Shown here: positions 54,195 to 64,000 of the stretch, piece by piece
Layout of the letters: each line of letters begins with the position of its first letter
How positions within the stretch are numbered: position 1 is the first letter of the stretch
Assembly: GCA_015680685.1 (NCBI GenBank)
Contig: MNCI01015542.1
Location: 124,842 to 188,841 of the forward strand
Direction of reading: 5' to 3'
Length of the DNA: 64,000 nt
Origin: Gnetum montanum
Taxonomy: Eukaryota > Streptophyta > Gnetopsida > Gnetales > Gnetaceae
Made by a program: the position numbers and the translations under genes
The notes under the pieces: generated by a model
The model's database searches: none
What the model was told of the DNA's origin: nothing
The model's input: the letters and a program-made list of their open reading frames with translations, nothing else

Positions 54195-57100
54195 TTATTT
54201 TTTGATTTTCTTTATTTTTATGTCAGGGGGTGTATTAGCTGGTACGATTTTGTATTCTGTGTCTCCTTCGCTGATCACGTTGAATGGCAATTCAGTCCAG
54301 GAGACGTCTGTTAGAATGTTTTCGGTATCGGTATTTTCAGCTGCTTCGGTGCCCGTCGTTGTTTCTACGTTGGTTTCTTCATGAGGCGATGTGCGTAGAG
54401 TGTTAGATGTAGGTGTTTCAGTTTTAGGAGACTCTTTTCCCGTGTTCGAAGGTTTACCACCCACCAGTTGTGGTTTGTTTGCGTCATTTTGGCTAGGCTT
54501 GTCGAGTTCAACCTCGGAGCCTTGGTCCATGTCTGTGTGCGACGAAATGATGGGAGTGGCCGCTTCCCCATGTATGATGATTTCACCGCCATCATAGGGT
54601 AGGTGAATCTCCTGATGTATAGGTGAGGACACAGCTCTCAGTTGGGCCAACCAGGATCTTCCTAATATTAGGTTGAACCCTCGCATCTCATTGACAACTA
54701 GGAAGTCAACGGACGTGGGGAACTGGTCTCCCTCTATGAAATCTAAGGTTATCGTGCCTTTGACCAGTACACGTGACCCACTGAATGACCTTAAACATGT
54801 TGTTGTGGTTGGTTTAATTAAGTCGGTAAGCCCCAGTTGTTCAATGATGGGATATGGTACGACGTTTGTGGCTGCCGCATCTTCTACATGGACTCTATGT
54901 ATTTTGAATTGGTTTATGTGTATTGTTATGAATATGGGTACTATCGTTATTTCCCCTGTGTTCCTGTCCACTTTGATGTTGTCATCCTGGAAGCTCAAAG
55001 GTTTCGGACTGACCCCGTGAGATGAGTACATGACAGCATGAATGGCAGGTTCACTTGGGGGCAAATCCTCACTGACCAGGATGGACGTTAGCATGCGTAC
55101 GAGGGCTTCCCGATGAGTTTGGGATGTCAAAACCAAGTCATACAAGCTTAAAGAAGTGTTCTTTTGCTTCAGCGCTTGGGTGACTTGCGTCAAGGCTGTT
55201 GCAAAATCTCTGCTGTTAGGAATGCTCTTGTCAGCAATGACTAGGTCCATTGGGCCCAACAGCTTTATTATGTGTTTTAGTGGCCTATCATTCTTGCTCT
55301 GTGCCGTAGTTTTAGATGGTTCATATTGTTTTGACGGTTCACCCTGATTTCCTGAGTTTGATTGATTATTAGTTGGTGACATGGGTATGGAATTCAGTGG
55401 AGTGGGCTTGGTTGGCCCCAGAGCCAACCGTTGGCGCTCCTTCTCCAAGCGTTCACGTGTAAGCCTATCAACTAGCCGTTCTCGCGTGTGGCATGGAGGT
55501 GGAGCTGGTCTCGGAGCCTCAGATTGCCCTGGGATGTGCACCACATATGGAGACGAGCGGGATTGCGATTGATCAGCGGGAGGCGTTTGAGCCGAAGGCT
55601 GGCCGGGGACCCTAATGACGTAGGGGTGAGGTTTGCCCTGCGCCTGTGTGGTGGAGGTTTGACAATCGTCAGGACTTTCGGGTGTCCTAACGATGTACGG
55701 AGTTGGTTTCAGTGGAGGTTAGGCCTCCACTATTGTGACGGCTGGTGGTACTCGAACGACAAAAGGGGCAAGCCGAGTGTGAGGGGTTGGTGGCTTTGAG
55801 GATGTAGGTACGGCTGAAGGTATACGGACGACATAGGGTTGCTGAGGGGCGCGTGGTAGTTGAGGTGTGGGGGCGGACACAGTGGGAGGAATCTGCACTA
55901 CGAATGGTCTATTAGGTGTTTCTTGTTTATGTTGGGGGTAGATGGTGTTGATGTTACTTGCCTCAAAATCATCATCGAAATAGATCATGCTAATCACGTA
56001 CAGGGCCTCTTTCGTGTTCAGGGGATCCTTATACACCCCCATAGCCTGATTCTGCAGTTGGACCGGGTTAGCCTCATCAAAAGTGATTTGGCCATCATCA
56101 ATCATCTGCTGGATATCCTACTTTAGGGTGAAGCAGTAATCCGTTCCATGCCCGTTGCGTTGATGGTATCACAGAAATGATCCATCCTAAAGCCTTTGGG
56201 TACGGGCGGCTCATCCGGCGTTGGTAAGCTTGGGTTTTGTACGAGTTGGCAGAACCGGTCATGTCTTTGGATGGCCGCAGGGGATAACTGCTTATGTTTC
56301 ATCAGCCCAGCTTTCAGGAGCTGATCAAATAGCTGGGATGGTTTCATCGGCAGAGGCGTGTATTGAGAGGGTTCTTTCCTCTCGAAATTGCGCATACGGT
56401 TTGTTGGGTTCTATGATGATGATGACTCCGGGGCTGTTGTGGTAGCGGGTTTATAGTAGTTAGTAGGGGTTGCGGGTGGTTTTTGTTGGTGTGTGATGTT
56501 CGTTTGTTGGGCTCCTGCTATCGTTGCTATAGTTTTCTTCGCCTTCTCTTTATCCTTTTTAGTATGTTGATTTTTGAAGGCCAAGTATGCCGGGTCATGG
56601 CTATTTTGAGCCGCTTCCTCTATGTTTTTGATCTACACAAATGCCTGGTTAAGATCACGTGTGTTAAGGTAGTACAGCTTAGATTTAAAGAATTCATTAA
56701 TAGCCCCTTTTAGAATTGTAAGCAGGTAGGTCGGGGGGATTGGCTCATGTAATTCGTTGAGGGCAGCACTCCACCTCTGAATGAACTTCTGCACAGGTTC
56801 AAGCGGTGCTTGCTTGACCTGTATGAGACTGTCCAACATGGCCTTTGGTTTCAAGTTGTACTTGAACCTGGTCACAAACTCGTGTAATAAATCTTCTAAG
56901 AAGAAGATGGAATTCCTTGGCAAGCCGCGGTACCAGTCGAGTGCTCTCCCTGCGAGGGACATGGGGAACACTTGGAGAATGGAATGAGGCCATGCCTGGA
57001 GGAGCGTGCATTCCAATCGAAATGTTATGAGGTGGGCGTTGGAATCCGTCTCCCCATTATACTTGGTTAGCATGGGTAAAGAGATGCCTTTGGGTAAGGT

Positions 57101-58321
57101 CAAGGGTGGGATAGAGGAGCTGATGGGGTCATCGTTGTAGAAATCTACTACCTTCAACTCCCTGTCGGTGGCTGTTTTGAGGCATTTTACCTCGTTTGTT
57201 AATTCCTGCATTAGTTTCTTGGCATCCGCCCAATCTTGGGCACTCGGTGAAGCGACGAGCTGGGGGTGTGGGGCTGTGTATATGTTAGACTATTGAGTTG
57301 TGGGTTGAAAGGCCGAAAGCTGGGCGATCGATGGTTGTGCTTGTGGAAAGTTTACCGTGGGTTTCACTGAGGATGGCACGTTGTATGGGAAAGGTTGCAT
57401 TTGCTGCGGCTGGGGCTGTACCTGGGGAAAACTAACCGGTGGAATCGTGTGGGGTGGCACGTGGGGGTGAGAAGGTTGGTGTGACGGCATACCCATCACT
57501 GGCCATTGCCCAGCCACATTGTGTGAAGAGGCTCTCTGTTGGGTTACGGCCGCTGAGGGGCCTGCATGTGCTTGGATGTGTGGGATGTAATGAGCGGATG
57601 TGGAGGCTAGGATGACGTGTGGCATCCCTATCATTCGGGGTGGGAATGTCACTCCCATGTTAGCTAGAGGGGGCAGTGCTTGCGAGGACGAGCCCGCAGC
57701 TACAGTAGGGATGACTGCGAGAGGGAAAGTGTTAGGTTGGTTGTCACTTGGAGGAGGGATATGCACTAGCGCTAATGTTTCAAGTGGTGGTGCTTGAGCC
57801 TGGGTGAACCTAAGATGCTGGAGGAGCAAGATTTCCCTTGTTTTTGGGTGAAAAATGGGTGCTTGTAGGCTAAGAGTGTGGTAGGAGTCCTCATGCTCAG
57901 ATTGAGCGGTGAAGTCATCCTCTTCTTCTGGTTGGGGTTCTAGCGCATACCGATCCAACGTACGGTTCCTTTGCAGGAGGAGTTGTGTGACGAGCTCCGA
58001 ATACTGCTCCGGAACCGGGATTACATCATATGGGGAAGGGGTGAACTCGTGTCCTCCCCTGTAGAAGAGTTCGAACTGCCTTTTCACTTCCATTTCAGCT
58101 TGGTCAACAGCCAGGACAGCTTGTATTTTAATACATATAAAATTATACTGATCCTGGGTGATGATGTTGGAGGCTAGATCTCTCCTCTGTAGCCGTAGGG
58201 ATCGGCAGGGCCCCGCTGTAGGTTGCACTCTCGGGTGCTATGTGACAGGCTGTTGGATGGCAGTAATGTCCACGATGGTGGTGGTTTGAGTGGTGGCAGT
58301 AGTGTTGTTTGCGGGATTCAT
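54195..58321 (-). pseudogene. B gag-protease
   Basis: The start at 58321 reads MNPANNTTATTQTTT, with a TAG about 20 codons in. The N-terminal part (58228-57290) is Pro/His/Gln-rich. After a TAG the frame resumes with DWADAKKLMQELTNEVKCL (coiled coil). The capsid domain (57211-56633) has KGISLPMLTKYNGETDSNAH, LAGRALDWYRGLPRNSI and HEFVTRFKYNLKP. The linker includes NPVQLQNQAMGVYKDPLNTK. The retropepsin is in 55544-54195: VHVEDAAATNVV (active-site loop, Asp kept, Gly changed to Ala) and FNLILGRSWLA. It ends KIKKIKK at 54195. About 1375 codons, only a few stops, so this copy is the best preserved gag-pro here. Confidence 0.85.
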
Positions 58322-58349
58322 GATGATATGTCACGGATATGAATCGATC

Positions 58350-58905
58350 GGGAGATGCGCAGTTAGTGTTGTGTAGCGTGCAGCGTATACGCTTCAATGG
58401 ACAGCGTATAGTGACAGTGTATACAACATATATGGTCAGCGTAGACGCTGGGGAGCGTATACAGCATGTATGGTCACGGCGTAAAAGAGGACAGTGTAAA
58501 CTAAGTGGCAACGTAAAACAGGAAACAACGTACAAGAGGTTGCAGCGTAGAACAAGTAATCGACATAACATAGGAGTGTAAAACGAGTTGCAGAGTAAAA
58601 TAAGGCTCAGCGTAACACAAGTTGTAGCATAAACAATTCACAGCATATAATAGGCTCAGCGTAAAACAGAAGACAGTAAAAGAGGTTGTAGCGTCAAACA
58701 GGGACTGGCGTAAAACAAGGCAACATAGGAGTTAGTAAGCTTTTAAGGGCGTAAACACTGTACAACGTAGACGCTGGATAGTTGCAGGTTGGGGTTTTAC
58801 TGGGCAGCGTAAACGCTGGGAAGGTTTGAGCAGGGAGCGGCTTGGAGTTGGCGGCGTAGACGCTTGACAGCGTAAATGCTGGGAGTTTGTAGGTAAGGGT
58901 TTTAG
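58350..58905 (-). repeat. B 5' leader with GCGTA repeats
   Basis: Between primer site and gag lie some twenty imperfect units such as CAGCGTAAAACA, CAGCGTATACGC and CAGCGTAGACGCTGG (plus strand), about 20-35 bp apart. The half-site GCGTA is shared with the LTR palindromes and with intron 1 of the antisense gene. Confidence 0.65.
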
Positions 58906-58908
58906 GAG

Positions 58909-58926
58909 GCCCTCTTTCTAGCGCCA
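58909..58926 (-). other. B primer-binding site candidate
   Basis: On the minus strand TGGCGCTAGAAAGAGGGC starts 15 bp after the LTR end. TGGCGC is the usual start of plant primer sites. The site may correspond to tRNA-Arg, as reported for Ogre/Tat elements; I could not check this. Confidence 0.5.
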
Positions 58927-58941
58927 ATTTCTGTACCAGCC

Positions 58942-60119
58942 TGAAATCGTCAGTCTCCGGCTGGAAGGAAAAAAGAGACTGTGGGATCGCAGGACGAGAA
59001 CAGAAGACCCTACCTTTTCCTGAGGGTGAGCTGGAGTGCACGAAGGTAGAGTACCTTGGGTGGTCTGCACGCGGATCAGACAAGGATTTACCCGCACGTA
59101 TGCAAAGGTGCTATACGCTGGGTTATGCGTAAATGGCATAAACGGGCGTAAAATAGATGCAAACGGAGCGTAAGCATAAACAAGCGTAAACAGAATGTGT
59201 GGGCCAAGTTGACGTAAAACTATAAACTGTAAAAAATCTTATGCAGCAAATGTAATAATGGTATTATAGAGTCAAATTACAGTGCACCGGTCTAACGTAG
59301 TTGTGAGGGAACACAAGGCGGACGAAAAGCCCTGGCGTATGCAGGAATGACTCGGCTGGTTCGCAAGGAAGGCGGAGCATAGAGACTGTGTGTACAGTGT
59401 ACAGGGCTCTCCAGCGTAAGAGGGTTTCAGCTCTTGTGCACAGCGTAAATGTTCTCTGGTATGCTCCGGGATTTTGCCAACCGACCAGGGTGAAGTGGGA
59501 AATCGGGCTTTATGTACAGGTTGTTACGCTAGACTTGGGTTAGGAGACACATGGCGTGTTGACCGGGTGCACACACTTTACCAAAATACAATATATTACA
59601 TCTGTCGGGTGTATACACTAGGCGTATCCGCCGTGTGAGACGGGCGTATACGCTGGGCGTATTCGCCGAATGAGGCGGGCCTGTGAACTTGGGAGATGCT
59701 GTGCTGGGCGTATACGCTGAAGGATCTCCACTTGCTTCAATCCTTGCTCTTTGGTGTTGTCTTCATCTTGCCTTTGGAGATTCTGTGCCGGGCGTAAACA
59801 TTTGCCGTACCTGCCGAGCGTGAAGGTGAAGTGCGTACACCGGGCGTGCGAGTTGGATGTCTACGCTAGGCATATATGCTAGGAATTCGAGCGTCTACGC
59901 TGGCGGGCGTATACGCTGTGGGTTCGAGCGTCTATGTTGGGATGTACTTGAGCATAGATGCCGGGTGTATACGCTGGCGCCGCATACTTAGTGAAAATGA
60001 AGCTTTTTGACCTCCAAAGTTGCAATATGTGATGCCAACTGTAGCCATGGTTGTCTGTGGGTCCTAGGGATTGGCTTTTTGCTGGGGAAGTACAGAGCTC
60101 GGAATTTTGTGATGTTTCA
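58942..60119 (-). repeat. B 5' LTR
   Basis: A 1178-bp LTR on the minus strand from TGAAACATCACAAAATT to GACGATTTCA, with terminal inverted repeats TGAAA/TTTCA. Plus 59600-59980 holds GCGTATACGC-type palindromes. A possible TATA (CTATAATACC on minus) is near plus 59268-59277, also present at about 42814-42823 in the 3' LTR. Confidence 0.88.
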
Positions 60120-60124
60120 CCAAA

Positions 60125-61480
60125 TGTACTCCAGAGTGTCTAATCTAAGAAGGCAAATCCAAGGCTGGAAACAAGAAGCACATGAACCTTTGGATGCCAC
60201 CATGGGCTGATACTATTCACTCTTACACAGATACCCTGGCCATGGTTATTCTTAGAGGGAACAACTTTGCCACATCATAGATGGGCTTAAAGTAGAAACA
60301 AGAAGAACCCTTGGGATGTATGCCCAAGGAAGGTTTTCTGAAATGAGAGCTCATCAAATCCAAAGGCTAATTGAGTAGGTAGCAAAAGAAGAAGATAAGC
60401 TACGAAAAAGGGAAAGTTCTAAAGAGTATAATAAGAATGCTTCTATTAGGAAATGAGAGGTTTGTCTTTGTGACTATGAGGAGTTACCACTTGATGAAGT
60501 GATGAACAGAAAGACCTTACCCATCCAAAAATATTTAACAAGTTATAGGACTCTTTGGATGAAAAATTTCAAATCACTTTGAAGATTGCTGAAGAATCCA
60601 AAGAGAAAAATAGTGATCGTAATCACAAAAGGTGAAAATAAGATAAACGTGCCTACCAAAGAGGTAAGGGAAAAACTTTTGTAGTAGAGGAAGTTATGGT
60701 TTTTGACTCTGATGATAAAATTGAATGTGACATTTGCTAATATGAACATCCGAAGGGATGTTACCCTATAGTGTCACACTTACAAGAGTCTAGAGTGTAT
60801 GCATTGAATCCTTGCCTAGAACATAGGCAAGCTTCAAGATGATTACCTTACCCTCAAGGTAGTCCAAGGTAGTTCCAACAACGACAACAAGATTACTATC
60901 CAAGTGGAACTCCTTTATAACCTTATGAACAATACCAACAATGATACCAACCAGAGTTGTGGAAAATGCCACCACTAAGGTAGTAGTACCCTTATAGGCA
61001 ACTAAATCCATACAAGTACTATGTTCAATAGCTCATCTTCCCTAGGATTTCTTCAAGCCATACATCATTCTAGCATCATTATTATCCTCTAGAGTATCAC
61101 CGAACACATTCACCATCTACTCAAGTGAAAAATCCATATTCGTATCATTATCATCCTTCACATCCCTATACACCTCCACCTCCACCTTCAACCCAATTAC
61201 CTCTTGCTCCGTTTATGTAAGCTGAGATTTCTCCATAGCCACAACAAAAAAATGCTACAAGGGATGTATACTTACAACTAGTTTTTCAACCAAGTGGTCT
61301 AGATAATTGATCAAGGAAATGACCTTTCTTCTAGCCCAGCAGTCCTCTCCAACCCTCACAACCTACTCTGGCTTATTGTCTTGCATCTCCATCACCCTCA
61401 TCCTCTACATCAAATACCTTTGAGTGCCCTTCAAACCAAGTGGTACATAGGATCCGCACTGTAATCCTAACTTATGCTAT
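60125..61480 (+). pseudogene. L4 gag, second part
   Basis: It resumes after B with MYSRVSNLRRQIQGWKQEAHEPLDA, then HIIDGLKVETRRTLGMYAQG (L3: HIIDGLRDEKREILGMYAQG). A zinc knuckle CDIC-YEHPKGCYP lies at about 60728-60772 with a stop in the loop. A Pro/Tyr/Gln-rich tail follows to about 61480. The match to L3 gag is continuous, so both pieces are one gene. Confidence 0.75.
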
Positions 61481-61539
61481 TTCTAACTAGATCAAGGTTG
61501 GTAATCTTCCTACAAAAAGATCTAATCTAAGAAGTCCAC

Positions 61540-62300
61540 TCATCTATCTATAGATTGCTAGGCAAGAGCCATGCAAGTCTCTTCTTGACTTTGATTCTAG
61601 AGTTAACCTCATCTCTCATGATATGTACAAGGCCTGGAACCTACCACCTCTTAAGAAGAGCAACATCCATCTAGAATTAGCAGATCAGTTGATTATTATC
61701 CCTCTAGGATTAGTAGAGGACATTATAATCATAGTTTATGGGTGGTCCTATCCTACTAATTTTTTGGTAATCAAGGTGAATAACTACAAAAATGAATTTT
61801 CCATAATCATGAAAAGGGCTTGGTTACGCATGGTCAATGCACAAATGGGTATAAGGGACCTATCTCTTGAAATATTTAAGGAAAATGAGCTAGAAAAGAT
61901 TGAGAAGAAGCATGCTACATGCATTGCACACAATGACAATGGGTGCAATTGTGTGCAAAATATTTGGTCAATAAAAAGCACATATATTAAGGCATGCAAT
62001 TAGTGTGCATAAGAAATTAATATTTAACAGTGTCTATACACACTAGTCACAAAATAGAAGGGAACCCAATGGTTGATAGCTGATTTTGATAGCAGCACAA
62101 TATGCATGGAACCAACTAAGAGTTTAACTTATGTGTATGTTGAAGGCATGAACAAAATTCAACAAGTTCATTCCCAACTCTCTGATAAAGATGATGATAA
62201 CTATTGGGGAGAGTTGGAAATCCCTAATCACTTCAAGCATGAGCCCTTAGAACTAAAAAGTTTACCAGCTGGTATGGAGCATGCATTTTAAAGAATGGTA
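61540..62300 (+). pseudogene. L4 protease and linker to RT
   Basis: A retropepsin-like domain of Athila type: SLLDFDSRVNLISHDMYKAW (usual ALLDLGASVNLMP; active-site Gly lost), HLELADQLIIIPLGLVEDI (usual LQLADRSVKYPRGIVEDV) and KRAWLRMVNAQMGI (usual GRPFLATGRALIDV). The linker reads LELKSLPAGMEHAF, like the pre-RT segment of these elements. The open piece is 61623-62003. Confidence 0.75.
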
Positions 62301-62760
62301 AACAGGTCATCATTAATGCCAAACTTGCTTCTAAGGAAAAAGAAAAGTTGTTGAAAGTGATGAATAAATGGTCAAAAGCCTTTGCTTGGTCATATCCAGA
62401 GCTAACACAAATTGATCAAAGGATATGCAACATTGCATCTACACTGACTCGACCATGAAGCCTAGAAGGTAGCCATAGAGGCAACTAAAACCCAAATTGA
62501 CACAAATCGTCAAGGAGGAGATAAAGCAATTCCTCAAGGTAGGGTTCATCTATCTAATTGTGGATAGTGAGTGGATTAGTCCACTTGTAATTTTACCAAA
62601 GAATGGAGGCAAATGGTAGATTTACATTGACTTTAGGCTATTGAATATGACAATATTTGAAGATCATTTTGCTTTGCCATTTATAGATCAAGTGTTAGAC
62701 ACCATATCCAAGCATTGTTATTATAGCATAGATTGGCGAACAAACACCTATAAAAAAAAC
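62301..62760 (+). pseudogene. L4 reverse transcriptase, N-terminal part only
   Basis: It reads KEKLLKVMNKWSKAFAWSYP, then VDSEWISPLVILPKNGGKW, IDFRLLNMTI and FALPFIDQVLDTISKHCYYS (usual FPLPFIDQMLDRLAGHSYYCFLDG). The sequence then breaks off: the catalytic YVDD box, thumb, connection and RNase H are missing before integrase begins at about 62845. An internal deletion of 1 kb or more is inferred. Confidence 0.75.
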
Positions 62761-62844
62761 ATGGTATAATGGCATCCTCACATATATTCTTACTCAGGAG
62801 ATACCACAAGACTTGGATTTTAGAAAGAAGCAAAAACTTCATCA

Positions 62845-64000
62845 TTGAGTCAAATACTTCATGGAAATCAAGGATACATTTACAAGTTGTGTGTCGATGG
62901 CCTGATCCGTTGGTGTGTCCCTGAGGAAGATCAACTGCAAGTTCTCCAGGATGCTCATGAAGGGCCTTGTGGAGGTGACTATGTAGGGAGATTCATGACC
63001 ATAAAAATCCTAATTATAGGTACTATTAGCCTAAAATCTTTAGGAATTCCCACCAATTCATAAAGTCTTGTGAATGTTCTCAATGTGATGGGGAATGACC
63101 GCTCGCATGGAAGATCCTCAATAGTGGATTTAACCATTGGAGCCTTTTGACATATGGGGTGTTAACTTCATGGGTCCCATCACATCCATGTCCAACAAAA
63201 AGGCATATATTATAGTAGCAATTGACTACTACAAAAAATGGGCAAACATAGCAGTAGTTATTAATTGTACATCATCCACTACTACAAAATTTATATAACA
63301 AAATATTGTGAATAAATTTGGGGTGCCACATTCACTAATTTCTAATAATGAAAATCATTTCATAGATGCCACATTTAGAAAATTATGTAACACTTGGAGG
63401 TAGAACATAAATTAACAACACCTTACCACCCCCAAGCCAATGGTCAAGTAGAGGTAACCAACCAAGAGATTACAAAAATACTAATGTAAACCATTAGCAA
63501 ATATAGGAAGAACTAGAGTACAAAACTTAACAATGCTCTTTAGACTTATCGTTCAACTTGGAGACTTCCTATTGGCTATTCTCCCTACAAGTTAGTGTAC
63601 GGGAAACTTCCAATGCTCCCAATCCAATCTAAGATCTGTACACTCTCAATGGCCTGCAATCTAAACCTTGGCCTAAGTCTAGCATAAAAAAAAAGATTGA
63701 TCAATCTAAACGTGCTAGATGAAAATTGATTAGTGGCCCTAGCCTGAATGAGGTGAATAGGGCATTCAGTAAGCAACATCATGACCTTAGAATCAAGAAA
63801 ATAAAACTTCAACTAGGAGATAAGGTTCTTTACTAGGACCCCACACATGTACCCCAAAATAAAAAATTCTAGACATTGTGGAAGGGACCTTATATAATTA
63901 ATGAAACCTTCCCCTCTCGGACCATGTTGATATACAAACTTGACAAACCAAATAAAAAACAGTTGATCAACATCCAACAAGTGAAGCCTTTCCTTGAACT
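62845..64000 (+). pseudogene. L4 integrase (runs off the window)
   Basis: The N-terminal part reads YKLCVDGLIRWCVPEEDQ and LQDAHEGPCGGDYVGRF (His of the zinc finger). The catalytic core reads FDIWGVNFMGPITS (Asp changed to Asn), HSLISNNENHF (Asp changed to Asn) and TPYHPQANGQVEVTNQEI (Glu kept). Then YRSTWRLPIGYSPYKLVYGK follows. Two of three catalytic residues are gone, with frameshifts and stops. Confidence 0.75.

Larger units (their letters stand above)
42492..60119 (-). mobile_element. Element B: Tat/Ogre-like Ty3/gypsy retrotransposon with antisense gene
   Basis: A 17,628-bp element on the minus strand, flanked by CCAAA (42487-42491 and 60120-60124). From right to left: 5' LTR (58942-60119), primer site (58909-58926), leader with repeats, gag-protease (58321-54195), array R1, antisense gene on plus (49250-53633), array R2, RT/RNase H/second RNase H/integrase (48718-45118), array R3, spacer, polypurine tract and 3' LTR (42492-43749). 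It has far more CpG than A and longer open frames, so it is younger, but it still carries stops and catalytic changes. Confidence 0.88.
40277..64000 (+). mobile_element. L4: family L element with gag-pol, split by element B
   Basis: The 5' LTR (40277-41229), primer site, gag (41385-42491 and 60125 to about 61480), protease, RT and integrase remnants run to the right edge. Element B interrupts gag between codons that read DKYQ and MYSRV; L3 reads ERYETYARV there, so the join is exact after removing B and one copy of its target duplication. This is the only copy of family L here with pol, and it is the natural autonomous relative of L2 and L3, though now dead. Confidence 0.8.

Overview
The window is nuclear DNA from a plant with a large, repeat-rich genome. 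A gymnosperm is a reasonable guess because the elements are long, old and nested, but the sequence does not prove it. I see no host housekeeping gene, rRNA, organellar or bacterial gene. Nearly everything is LTR retrotransposon, with one LINE remnant and one tRNA-like (SINE-type) locus. Almost every coding region carries stops and frameshifts.

Two LTR families dominate. Family L (ends TGATGAG...CTCATCA, primer site resembling tRNA-Asp, Athila-like) has four copies. L1 (minus, 1-1666) runs off the left edge. L2 (minus, 4685-28824, target duplication AAAAG) sits in the LINE. L3 (plus, 30122-38772, duplication CTATT) is complete from LTR to LTR. L4 (plus, 40277 to beyond 64000) keeps gag, protease, RT and integrase remnants. 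L2 and L3 have no pol. They carry gag plus a ~920-codon second ORF (ORF2) with its own TATA region, so they look like non-autonomous partners of an L4-like element.

Family T is a Tat/Ogre-like Ty3/gypsy group with a second, plant-type RNase H. Copy A (plus, 11575-28298) was inserted in the 5' LTR of L2. Copy B (minus, 42492-60119, duplication CCAAA) was inserted in the gag of L4. A itself later received a solo LTR (16201-17914, duplication TCCAT).

The most interesting content is in family T. Between protease and RT, both A and B carry an extra gene on the strand opposite to the retrotransposon. In B it can be laid out as eight exons (49250-53633) with seven GT-AG introns, its own TATA box and a poly(A) signal. 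The second and third exons resemble the plant FCP1/NIF-type HAD phosphatase domain with catalytic aspartates lost, and the rest is a novel region plus coiled coil. A keeps the 3' half of the same gene, including two intron positions. Three arrays of a short repeat (core AGTTTA..GTC) lie at matching places in A and B: after protease, before RT and after integrase. Paired GCGTA/TACGC half-sites recur in the LTRs, the leader and the 5' part of the antisense gene.

Layout: 1-1666 L1; 1667-4684 LINE ORF2; 4685-11574 L2; 11575-28298 A (with solo LTR); 28299-28824 rest of the L2 LTR; 28825-30121 LINE ORF1; 30122-38772 L3; 38778-40276 flank with SINE-like locus; 40277-42491 L4 left part; 42492-60119 B; 60120-64000 L4 right part.
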